DNA from: an uncultured Dyadobacter sp.
GTDB taxonomy: Bacteria; Bacteroidota; Bacteroidia; Cytophagales; Spirosomataceae
DNA length: 7,316 nucleotides
Reading direction: 5' to 3'
Assembly: GCA_946481035.1 (NCBI GenBank)
Contig: CAMLNK010000184.1
Span: 1-7,316 of the forward strand
Position numbers and translations under genes: made by a program. Of the stretch, positions 1 through 7,097 are shown in pieces; within the stretch, counting starts at the first letter, position 1; each line of letters opens with the position of its first letter. The notes beneath the pieces were generated by a model. The model was not told where the DNA came from. It made no database searches and saw only the letters and a program-made list of their open reading frames with translations.

Positions 1-1494
1 AGTTCGCAATTCTACTTCGACCAGGGGCTGAATATGTACTATGGCTACCATTTCAAGGAAGCCGTGGCCTCGTTCCGGGAAGCCGGCCGGATAGATTCTA
101 CCAATGCAATGGCTTTCTGGGGACAAGCGCTGGCCATGGGGCCTTATTATAATGCCGCACACCTCTACACCAAACCCGCCGAAGTGGCGCAGGCGTTGGT
201 AAAAATGAACAGCCTCACCGCCCATGCCACCGAAAAGGAAAAGCTCCTGATCGACGCCATGAATGCCCGGTACTCCGACGACCCCACCGACGCCAAACGC
301 GCAGACCTCAACCAGGCCTATTCCGGCAAACTCAAAAAACTGGTAACCGATTATCCCGACGAAAACGAGTTCAAACTACTTTATATAGACTCCCAAATGC
401 TCATGCACGCGTGGGATTTCTGGAAAAAGGATGGTACTGCCAAATCCTGGACGCCGGAGCTGGTAGCATTGTGCGAAAAAGCGCTGAAAGTGGCCCCAAA
501 ACATCCCGCGGCCCTGCATTACCATATTCACCTGACCGAGGCATCGAAACATCCCGAAGTGGCCCTCGCGAGCGCGGAAGCACTGCGCGACCTGCTTCCG
601 GGCGTGGCGCACATGGTGCACATGTCCAGCCACGAATATGAGCGCAACGGCCTGTTCGCCCAGGGCGTGGAAGTAAACAACCTTGCCGACGAAGCCCTGC
701 TGAACTACGACATGCTCGCCAAAAATCTTTCGCTCCCCAAGCATTCACCGCATTATTTCGCCGTGCAGACTTACTGCGCATTCAGCGGGGGCATGTACGC
801 CGACGCGATGCGTTACGCCCAGCGGTGCCGCCGGAGCGTGGCGCCCAAACCCGAAACCACTTACGACCAATACCTGTACATGCTGCCGGTCATGGCGCAG
901 GTACGAATGGGTAAATGGCAGCAGATCCTTTCCGATTCGGTCGCTCCCGACCCGAAATGGGTCTACGCCGGCCTGCTCTCCGATTTTGCCAAAGGTCTCG
1001 CATTCGCCAATACCGGCCGTCCCGATTCAGCCGCCGCGCGACTGGAATCATTGAAAATCAAAGTTCAGGACCCAATTCTAACCAAGCGGCGAATCCCGTT
1101 CAACTCGCCGGTAGAAATAGCCTCCATTGCCCAAAAGTTACTGGAAGGCGTAGTAGCCATTTCGCAGAACCAACGTACGAAAGGCATTGCCGCATTGGAA
1201 GAAGCCGTAAAGCTGGAAGACAAACTCATTTACACCGAACCCAAAGACTGGCCGCTTCCTTCACGCCAGTTTCTGGGCGCATACCTGCTGAAATCGGGTA
1301 AAGCGGCGCAGGCCGAGAAGGTTTATCGCGACGACCTGATCTTCAACCCATCCAACGGCTGGTCGCTGGTGGGATTGGCGCAAAGTCTTAAAGCACAGCG
1401 AAAAACAAAGCAACTGGCGGGTGTCAAAGCAAAATATGAACGCGCATTCGCCAAAGCCGAGCAGATTCCGGCAGGCTCTGTCTTTATAAAGTAG
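1..1494 (+). CDS. TPR-repeat protein, 5'-truncated by window edge
   Basis: The reading frame is open from base 1, so the start lies outside the window; 497 residues are visible. The ATG at base 34 is internal, because the preceding residues (SSQFYFDQGLN) belong to the family's usual 'FDQGL' opening of the first TPR. A TPR-like helix pair follows at about residues 8-50 (EAVASFREAGRIDSTNAMAFWGQ), with further helical repeats at about 125-225 and near the C-terminus (about 420-490). Two histidine-rich motifs stand out: HYHIHLTEAS (H173, H175, H177) and PGVAHMVHMSSH (H204, H207, H211). Both recur in this family of large bacterial TPR proteins, whose biochemical role is not established. The N-terminus is missing, so a signal peptide cannot be judged. 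TPRs usually mediate protein-protein contacts; the specific partner is unknown. A small membrane protein gene follows after 29 bp on the same strand. The family call is fairly sure; no function is claimed. Confidence 0.85.
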   Translation, partial: SSQFYFDQGLNMYYGYHFKEAVASFREAGRIDSTNAMAFWGQALAMGPYYNAAHLYTKPAEVAQALVKMNSLTAHATEKEKLLIDAMNARYSDDPTDAKRADLNQAYSGKLKKLVTDYPDENEFKLLYIDSQMLMHAWDFWKKDGTAKSWTPELVALCEKALKVAPKHPAALHYHIHLTEASKHPEVALASAEALRDLLPGVAHMVHMSSHEYERNGLFAQGVEVNNLADEALLNYDMLAKNLSLPKHSPHYFAVQTYCAFSGGMYADAMRYAQRCRRSVAPKPETTYDQYLYMLPVMAQVRMGKWQQILSDSVAPDPKWVYAGLLSDFAKGLAFANTGRPDSAAARLESLKIKVQDPILTKRRIPFNSPVEIASIAQKLLEGVVAISQNQRTKGIAALEEAVKLEDKLIYTEPKDWPLPSRQFLGAYLLKSGKAAQAEKVYRDDLIFNPSNGWSLVGLAQSLKAQRKTKQLAGVKAKYERAFAKAEQIPAGSVFIK

Positions 1495-1523
1495 AGCGCT
1501 GTTCAACCTTATCCGGAATCATT

Positions 1524-1997
1524 ATGAGTATTTTAAAAATCGGCAGATCGGGCCGGAATACCATCTTATCCGCTGCTTTGGTAGCCGGCACGCTGGATAT
1601 CCTGGCGGCATTCCTGGTGTATGCGGTCATCATGGAGAAAACCAGCCCGGCCCGTATCCTGATGTCGATCGCCAGCGGCATTTTCGGCAAAGCGGCCTAT
1701 TCGGGTGGCACACCGATGATCATCACCGGCTTGCTGCTGCATTTCCTGATCGCCTTTATTTTTTCCGTTTTTTACTACCTCATTTACGCGGGTCTGCCGA
1801 TCCTGCGCCGCCGCAAACTCCTCAGCGGCATTCTCTACGGCATTTTCATCTGGCTGGTAATGAACATCGGCGTGTTGCCCATCGTATTCAAAGGGATGCC
1901 CCTCCCCGCTCCCTCCGCCGCATTGCTCGGCATAGCGATCGTAATCGTGGCTGTGGGAATTCCGATTGCTTATATTGTGTCGGGGCCGCGGCGGTGA
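1524..1997 (+). CDS. Small four-helix inner-membrane protein, function unknown
   Basis: This is a 157-residue protein dominated by hydrophobic segments. Four transmembrane helices are predicted by eye at about residues 14-37, 65-90, 99-121 and 133-153. A basic loop (RRRK, 95-98) lies between helices 2 and 3, and the C-terminus is basic (GPRR). The stretch SGIFGKAAYSGGT (51-63) between helices 1 and 2 is glycine-rich and looks like a conserved motif of a Bacteroidota family of hypothetical membrane proteins. Some relatives are labelled DUF1440-like, but I cannot confirm that here. No catalytic motif is visible. The gene sits 29 bp after the TPR gene and 23 bp before the MutS-like gene on the same strand, so co-transcription is plausible. 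No strong ribosome binding site precedes the ATG, which is common in Bacteroidota. The gene is confidently real; its function is unknown. Confidence 0.85.
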   Translation: MSILKIGRSGRNTILSAALVAGTLDILAAFLVYAVIMEKTSPARILMSIASGIFGKAAYSGGTPMIITGLLLHFLIAFIFSVFYYLIYAGLPILRRRKLLSGILYGIFIWLVMNIGVLPIVFKGMPLPAPSAALLGIAIVIVAVGIPIAYIVSGPRR

Positions 1998-2020
1998 TCG
2001 GCAATTTCAACTGATTTTGA

Positions 2021-3871
2021 ATGAAAGAAATATATCACGACAAAGTCCAGGGATACAAAACATCGGCCGCCGGTTTCATACCCGAGCTCAACAGGCTCTC
2101 CTACGAACGGCTCGCCGCCTTTCTGATCACCGGCGTTCTGATTATGCTGTTCGCCGCCAGCGGCTGGGTCGTTCCCGTGCTGCTAACGGCCATTATCGGT
2201 GCCGTGTGGTTTGTCCTGACATTACGCAGCTATAACCGCATTAACTCTGACAAAAAGCGGGCTGAGTTTTTTATTCGGATCAATGAGGCCGAGCTGCTGC
2301 GGGCAGACGGTGAATTGTCTGACTTTCCAGCCGGGGACGAATGGCTGCATCGCGGCCACGACTACGCTTCCGATCTTGACGTTTTCGGGCACCATTCGTT
2401 GTTTCAATTGCTTAACAGGACTACCACCCGGTCGGGTGCGCAACTCCTGGCGCATTGGCTTTCCGGCCCGGCCAACGGTGACACCATTGAAGAGCGGCAG
2501 GCCGCCGTGCGCGAACTGGCCCGTGAGGTCGACTGGCGGCAGGAATTCCAGGTTTCGGGCATGCAGTTCGAATCCGGCAAAAGTGATTACCAGCTGCTTT
2601 TGAAATGGTTAGAAGAACCAGCGCAGTTCCTGCCGTCGCGTAAAAAGTTGCTAACTATTAGCCTGCCGCTGGCGGCCATATCCAGCGTGGCATTGGGTTA
2701 CTTCCTGTACCATTTGCTTTTTCGCCTCCACGATCTTTCCGGCATGCATTTGCTGCCGTTGGTACTGATGATGATCATCAACTCTGTTTATCTCCGAAAG
2801 TTCAATCAGGCATCCGAGCACATCATTCTTAGCACACAGCAGAACATCGGCATCCTCGGCGCGTACGAATCACTCATACAAACAATTGAAAAACAACCGT
2901 TCGAGGCAAAAAAACTGGCCGACCTACGCGCAGGTCTTAAACATAACGCCAGCTCCGCCGCAATCGAAATCGGTTCATTGAAAAGGATACTTGAAATGTT
3001 CCAGCAGAAAGGCACGCGCAATACCGTCGGCAAGAATGCATTTTATGGTATGATCAATAACCTGTGGCTGCTCGACGTTCACCTGATCCTGAGAACGGAG
3101 GATTGGAAATCGAGGAACCGCGACCATATCCACCCCTGGATTTCGGCGGTGAGCGAGCTGGAAGCGCTTGCGAGCATTGCCGGGTTCGCATATTCCAATC
3201 CCCGCTACACATTTCCTGAAATAACGACGGAACCCTATCTGATTGATTTCCGGACAGTTGGATACCCTTTATTAAAGCAAAAGAAGCGGATCAGCAACGA
3301 CTTCACCATGCGTGGCCGCGGCGCTACCACCATGATCACCGGCTCGAATATGGCGGGCAAAAGCACATTTCTGAGGACGGTAGGCATTAACCTCGTGCTC
3401 GCATTCATGGGCGCGCCCTGCTGCGCGTCGCATGCACGCGTATCGCCCCTGCGCATATTCACGAGCATGCGCACGCAGGACAACCTCGAAGAATCGGTGT
3501 CGTCGTTTTACGCGGAATTGCAACGCGTCGAGCAACTACTCAGGCTCGTGAACGAAGGCGAACCTATTTTCTTCCTGCTCGACGAGATGTTCAAGGGGAC
3601 CAACTCACAGGACCGGTTCCGGGGCGGCGTATCGCTAATCCGACAACTCAGCGAGCTCAATGCATTTGGCATGATTTCTACCCATGATCTCGACCTGGCT
3701 AAGCTAACCAGGGACTTATCGATTGAAAATTTCAGTTTCAACAGCGTGATCAGCAACGGCCAGATTTCATTTGATTACCGGCTTACCCGCGGCATTTGTA
3801 CCGACTTCAATGCCAGCGAGCTCATGAAGCGCAGCGGCATACGAATACTGTCCGATATGGATGCTATTTAA
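2021..3871 (+). CDS. Membrane-anchored MutS-family ATPase (MutS-related protein)
   Basis: This 616-residue protein ends in a clear MutS-type ABC ATPase domain. It has a Walker A motif GSNMAGKST (441-449), a signature-like segment SVSSFYAEL (492-500), a Walker B FFLLDE (517-522; D521, E522) and a switch histidine in STHD (H555). Residues 117-150 (DLDVFGHHSLFQLLNRT onward) match the start of the MutS core/lever region. The N-terminal mismatch-binding domain with its Phe-X-Glu motif is absent, and there is no C-terminal Smr nuclease domain as in MutS2. Unusually for the superfamily, hydrophobic segments at about 31-48 and 50-67, and again at about 213-235 and 243-258, look like two membrane hairpins. 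Such proteins are often auto-annotated as mismatch repair MutS, but classical mismatch recognition is unlikely here. The start is fixed by an in-frame TGA (2018-2020) directly before the ATG. The stop codon lies 5 bp from that of the convergent NmrA-like gene. The family is certain; the cellular role is not known. Confidence 0.9.
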   Translation: MKEIYHDKVQGYKTSAAGFIPELNRLSYERLAAFLITGVLIMLFAASGWVVPVLLTAIIGAVWFVLTLRSYNRINSDKKRAEFFIRINEAELLRADGELSDFPAGDEWLHRGHDYASDLDVFGHHSLFQLLNRTTTRSGAQLLAHWLSGPANGDTIEERQAAVRELAREVDWRQEFQVSGMQFESGKSDYQLLLKWLEEPAQFLPSRKKLLTISLPLAAISSVALGYFLYHLLFRLHDLSGMHLLPLVLMMIINSVYLRKFNQASEHIILSTQQNIGILGAYESLIQTIEKQPFEAKKLADLRAGLKHNASSAAIEIGSLKRILEMFQQKGTRNTVGKNAFYGMINNLWLLDVHLILRTEDWKSRNRDHIHPWISAVSELEALASIAGFAYSNPRYTFPEITTEPYLIDFRTVGYPLLKQKKRISNDFTMRGRGATTMITGSNMAGKSTFLRTVGINLVLAFMGAPCCASHARVSPLRIFTSMRTQDNLEESVSSFYAELQRVEQLLRLVNEGEPIFFLLDEMFKGTNSQDRFRGGVSLIRQLSELNAFGMISTHDLDLAKLTRDLSIENFSFNSVISNGQISFDYRLTRGICTDFNASELMKRSGIRILSDMDAI

Positions 3872-3875
3872 AAGT

Positions 3876-3891
3876 GTCAGGCCTGCCTGAC
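3876..3891 (-). terminator. Possible weak terminator hairpin overlapping the NmrA-like stop codon
   Basis: A perfect 6-bp inverted repeat, GTCAGG (3876-3881) and CCTGAC (3886-3891), encloses a 4-base loop. Read on the - strand, the stem is followed by ACTTTTAAATA, a short T-rich tail, which suits a weak intrinsic terminator for the NmrA-like gene. The stem includes that gene's own stop codon, and the intergenic gap is only 5 bp. On the + strand the following bases (TACTTCTTCC) form a poorer tail, so it would serve the MutS-like gene less well. The short stem makes this tentative. Confidence 0.35.
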
Positions 3892-4749
3892 TACTTCTTC
3901 CAAGTATTCTTCCAATGTCGTATGCCCCTGCGCGCGGATCGTGCCATTTCCATCGGGCCGGGACTTGCCATTGATCACGGCCTCCGTCATTTCGACGAAA
4001 TTGCGTGTACCATCCGCTGAAAAACCGATCGAACCGAGCGTTTTCTCCCAATCCTTCCTGGGAATTTGCTGTGCCTTGATTTCCTTATTCAATACCTCGC
4101 TGAATGCCTTCGCTACGTCCGATGAACTGTAACCCTTCGGCCCGTAGAGCTCGTAAATTGTCATATCGCTGTCGCCGTCGGCCAGCACTTCCGCCGCGAA
4201 ATGGCCCACGTCCGTTGGGCATATCATCGGGATTTTGAGATCGACAGGAAAAAAAGTGGGCAGTACCCCGCTTTCTTCCGCCGATTCGAGGTAGCCGAGC
4301 CAGTTACTGAAATAATATGCAGGCCTGATGCACACCCGGGAGACGTCGATACCTTCGAATGCGTGTTCCAGCATGTAGGACATCACCAGGTTGCCCGTTC
4401 CCTCGCGGTGCTGCGCGCCCATCGACGAGAGCCCTACTACTTTTTGGATGCCGCCCGCCGCCAGGGCTGCGCTGTAATTGGTCAGGATGTCGTTCGTATC
4501 GCCGAGGACATTTTCTTCCTTACCGGTTTCGGGAGTCAACGCAAAAAGGGTCTCCCCGTCGCGCAGGGCGGATTTCAATGCGGACAGATTATGCGCATCG
4601 GCAATAGCAGTATCTGCTCCGCGCGATGTCAGCGCTTCGGCCTTCTCTTCATTTCTTACAACCCCTTTTACCGGTTCGTCCAGTTCCAACAGCCTTTCTA
4701 CAACCGCCGAACCTACCCGGCCCGATGCGCCCAGAATGATATGTGCCAT
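3877..4749 (-). CDS. NmrA-like NAD(P)-binding oxidoreductase
   Basis: This 290-residue protein is a complete atypical short-chain dehydrogenase of the NmrA/NAD(P)H-azoreductase-like group. The N-terminus carries the Rossmann motif GASGRVG (7-13) directly after the first strand. The second strand ends in VVRNEEKA, where R32 and K36 suggest preference for NADPH. The segments KVVGLSSMGAQ (103-113) and RPAYYFSNW (142-150) match the central and substrate-side regions of NmrA-like proteins, and the classical SDR Tyr-X3-Lys pair is not evident. The C-terminal part (about 195-285) is the smaller substrate-binding lobe. Members act as cytoplasmic quinone or azo reductases or as redox-sensing regulators; which applies here cannot be told. 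The gene is divergent from the molybdopterin-subunit gene across 198 bp and convergent with the MutS-like gene. No Shine-Dalgarno sequence is visible before the ATG. Family call sure, substrate unknown. Confidence 0.9.
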   Translation of the reverse strand: MAHIILGASGRVGSAVVERLLELDEPVKGVVRNEEKAEALTSRGADTAIADAHNLSALKSALRDGETLFALTPETGKEENVLGDTNDILTNYSAALAAGGIQKVVGLSSMGAQHREGTGNLVMSYMLEHAFEGIDVSRVCIRPAYYFSNWLGYLESAEESGVLPTFFPVDLKIPMICPTDVGHFAAEVLADGDSDMTIYELYGPKGYSSSDVAKAFSEVLNKEIKAQQIPRKDWEKTLGSIGFSADGTRNFVEMTEAVINGKSRPDGNGTIRAQGHTTLEEYLEEVVRQA

Positions 4750-4947
4750 GATTTCCGTGTTTGTGATGATTTTGAAAATCCCCGGTTACATCAAAAATCA
4801 AACCAGCAACATTTCCGATCGGCTTCTTGTCTCAAACTTGGAGCATATGGTGCATTTGATCCACTTTCACCCGCCATTTGTCAAATCGATTTCCCCGTGC
4901 ACGTCACGCCTCATTCTTTTGCAGCAGAACTTTGGTAAACGAATGCT
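4750..4947. other. Divergent intergenic region between NmrA-like and molybdopterin-subunit genes
   Basis: These 198 bases separate two divergently transcribed genes and must hold at least the promoter for each if they are not read from further away. No credible small gene is seen; open frames crossing this stretch are shadows of the neighbours. Two short palindromes are present: ATTTG-T-CAAAT (4876-4886) and CGTGCACG (4896-4903). Either could be a regulator site, but both are short enough to occur by chance. No regulator gene lies next to the region within the window. Confidence 0.6.
4827..4858 (+). promoter_or_regulatory. Candidate Bacteroidota-type promoter for the molybdopterin-subunit gene
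   Basis: The known Bacteroidota sigma-A consensus is TTG around -33 and TAnnTTTG around -7. Here TTG (4827-4829) is followed after 21 bases by TGCATTTG (4851-4858), which matches seven of eight defined or free positions of the -7 element. It would place the transcript start about 80 bases before the ATG at 4948. The match is imperfect and was found by eye, so it is only a candidate. I found no equally spaced pair for the opposite strand. Confidence 0.2.
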
Positions 4948-7086
4948 ATGGACCGCCGAGATTTTATGCAAACCGCTGCACTGGCAACCGGCGGGCTTTT
5001 CCTTTCCTTTTTTGTGCCCGATAAATCTGCGGCAGCCGCATTGCCTGCGCGGGATTTTTCGCCCAATGCGTTGCTACGGATCGAGCCCGACGACACCATC
5101 CGCATTATCGTCAATAAAGTCGAGATGGGCCAGGGAATATGGACTACGCTCGCGATGCTCATTGCCGAAGAACTGGATTGTGACTGGGCGCGCATCCGTG
5201 TGGAGCACCGGGTAATTGAAGGCCCGCAGCTCGACGAAAGTATGTGGGTACTTTCCACCGGAGGGTCTGACAGCACCCGCTCCGAGTTCGACCGCTACCG
5301 CACTGCGGGCGCCATCGCACGCACGATGCTCGTGCAGGCGGCCGCGCAGCGCACCGGCATTTCGCCGGAGCAATGCACCACTGCCGATGGCTACGTTCAA
5401 GCCGGAGCAAGCAGGCTGAGTTACGGTTCGCTGGCGGCCGATGCCGCCCTGCTGCCCATTCCGAAAGTAAACCTCCGCGACCGCAGCGAATGGAAACTGC
5501 TTCGCCGCTTGCCGCTGGGCCGGGCACCACGCAAGCCGGATGTGCCCGATAAGGTGAATGGAAAGGCGGTATACGGTATAGACATCCGCTTTCCCGGCTT
5601 GCTTACGGCCGTTTTGGAACGCTGTCCGGTGTTTGGCGGGAAGGCCAAATCTTTCGATGCGTCGGAAGCGCTGCGTGTGCCCGGCGTACGGAAAGTCGTG
5701 CAAGTACCCGAGGGCATTGCGGTAGTAGCCGGCCATACCTGGGCAGCCATGCAGGGACGGAAAGCATTACGCGTAGATTGGAATACCGACGGCAAAACCA
5801 ACCCCGACACTGCACAACTATTTATCCAATACCGCGAAGTGGCCAGCCAACCGGGCATTAACGCACAAGCAAAAGGAAGCGTCGATAGTGCCTGGCAGCG
5901 TGCCAATGCGGTTTATGAGCAGGAATTTTGCTTCCCGAACCTGGCGCATTCGCCGATGGAAACCCTTAATTGCACGGTAAAACTATCGGCCGGTCAATGT
6001 GAAATATGGACGGCCACCCAATCGGCGTCTCTGCACCGGCAGGAAGTGGCCCGGTACCTGGGTTTCCGCGACGACCAGGTGACACTTTACACCCCGGCGA
6101 TGGGCGGGAGCTTCGGGCGGCGGGGCTCTTTCAGGAACGATTGGGTGATGGAGGCCGTACATATTGCCCAGGCCTCTGGCGAGCCGATCAAACTCATCTG
6201 GACGCGGGAAGATGATATCCGGGGCGGTTACTACCGGCCTGTATATTTGCATAAGGTAAAAGTCGGGACTGACGCGGCCGGCATGCCCATCGCCTGGAAA
6301 CACGATGTGGTCGGGCAATCGCTTTTTGTGAATACGGTTCTTGAAAAAGACATTGCCCCCAACGGCCTCGATTACAGCACGATCGACGGCGTAAATGGCT
6401 CTCCTTACATTGCCCGTTGCGCCCACCATTCGGTGGTACTGCATACGACCGCCAACAATATCCCGGTGCTGGCCTGGCGCTCGGTAGGCAACACGCATAC
6501 CGCGTTCGTGATGGAAACGGCGATCGACGAGCTGGCTTTCCGGGCGGGCGCCGATGCCGTCGAATATCGTAAATTGCTGCTGGCCGGCCATCCGAGGCAC
6601 CTCGCCGCATTGACTACCGCTGCCGAGCAATCAGACTGGGGCAAACCGTTGCCGGCGGGGCATTTCCGTGGCGTAGCAGTTCACACCGCAATGGGCAGCG
6701 TGGTGGCGCAGGTGGTTGAAATATCATATATGAATCAAAACCTGAAAGTCCATCGTGTGGTGTGCGCCATTGCATGCGGGCTGGCAGTGAATCCCGACGG
6801 CATTGCGGCACAGATGGAAGGCGGCATTATCTATGGGCTCACCGCCGCGTTGTTTGGGGAAATTACGATCGAAAAGGGTTCAATCCGGCAAAGTAATTTT
6901 CATGATTACCGCATGCTCAGGATGGAAGAAGCGCCCGCCATTGAAGTACATATCATCGAAGACGACGGCGCAATGGGCGGTGCCGGGGAGCCCGGTGTTG
7001 CGCCCATTGCACCCGCACTGGCGAACGCTTTCTTCGCAGCTACGGGCAGGCGTGTGAGAAACTTGCCTTTGCTTTCCAATATTTGA
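4948..7086 (+). CDS. Xanthine dehydrogenase/isoquinoline oxidoreductase-family molybdopterin-binding subunit (IorB-like), Tat-exported
   Basis: This 712-residue protein has the full length of an IorB-type large subunit. The N-terminus MDRRDFMQ followed by a hydrophobic stretch (about 9-23) is a twin-arginine signal, so the folded enzyme is probably exported to the periplasm. Visible family motifs in order are EMGQG (59-63), GKAVYGIDIRFPG (205-217, start of the a/b hammerhead), HSPME (334-338), the cofactor-loop GGSFGRR (386-392), WRSVGNTHTAF (510-520), NFHDY (650-654) and GGAGEPG (677-683). Glu681 corresponds to the conserved catalytic glutamate of the xanthine oxidase family. Such subunits hydroxylate N-heterocycles or oxidise aldehydes and pass electrons to a separate [2Fe-2S] subunit, but no such gene is adjacent here. 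The start is fixed by an in-frame TAA (4936-4938) with no other start codon between. The ATG at 4943 is out of frame. A sensor-kinase gene follows after 11 bp. The family is certain; the substrate is unknown. Confidence 0.93.
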   Translation: MDRRDFMQTAALATGGLFLSFFVPDKSAAAALPARDFSPNALLRIEPDDTIRIIVNKVEMGQGIWTTLAMLIAEELDCDWARIRVEHRVIEGPQLDESMWVLSTGGSDSTRSEFDRYRTAGAIARTMLVQAAAQRTGISPEQCTTADGYVQAGASRLSYGSLAADAALLPIPKVNLRDRSEWKLLRRLPLGRAPRKPDVPDKVNGKAVYGIDIRFPGLLTAVLERCPVFGGKAKSFDASEALRVPGVRKVVQVPEGIAVVAGHTWAAMQGRKALRVDWNTDGKTNPDTAQLFIQYREVASQPGINAQAKGSVDSAWQRANAVYEQEFCFPNLAHSPMETLNCTVKLSAGQCEIWTATQSASLHRQEVARYLGFRDDQVTLYTPAMGGSFGRRGSFRNDWVMEAVHIAQASGEPIKLIWTREDDIRGGYYRPVYLHKVKVGTDAAGMPIAWKHDVVGQSLFVNTVLEKDIAPNGLDYSTIDGVNGSPYIARCAHHSVVLHTTANNIPVLAWRSVGNTHTAFVMETAIDELAFRAGADAVEYRKLLLAGHPRHLAALTTAAEQSDWGKPLPAGHFRGVAVHTAMGSVVAQVVEISYMNQNLKVHRVVCAIACGLAVNPDGIAAQMEGGIIYGLTAALFGEITIEKGSIRQSNFHDYRMLRMEEAPAIEVHIIEDDGAMGGAGEPGVAPIAPALANAFFAATGRRVRNLPLLSNI

Positions 7087-7097
7087 TAAATTCGGGT

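Noticed and set aside
1985..1992. GC-rich palindrome GCCGCGGC at the end of the small membrane protein gene, considered as a terminator
   Set aside because: It is a short self-complementary run within coding sequence, has no loop and is not followed by a T-tract.
2021..3871. Calling this gene classical mutS or mutS2
   Set aside because: The mismatch-recognition domain of MutS and the Smr domain of MutS2 are both absent, and membrane segments are present; only the ATPase and core regions are shared.
4201..4938. Open frame of 245 codons on the + strand opposite the NmrA-like gene
   Set aside because: It lies antisense to a gene with clear family motifs, its translation shows no recognisable domain and an odd composition, and it runs into the intergenic region without a sensible start context.
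4478..5215. Open frame of 245 codons on the + strand spanning the divergent intergenic region, considered as a possible missing small subunit
   Set aside because: It has no cysteine pattern for [2Fe-2S] binding and overlaps two well-supported genes in other frames.
5074..5736. Open frame of 220 codons on the - strand opposite the N-terminal half of the molybdopterin-subunit gene
   Set aside because: It has no recognisable motif, and the sense frame is well supported over the whole stretch.
5983..6630. Open frame of 215 codons on the - strand inside the molybdopterin-subunit gene
   Set aside because: It is a complement shadow of GC-rich codons in a gene whose sense frame carries all family motifs; no domain is visible in the antisense translation.
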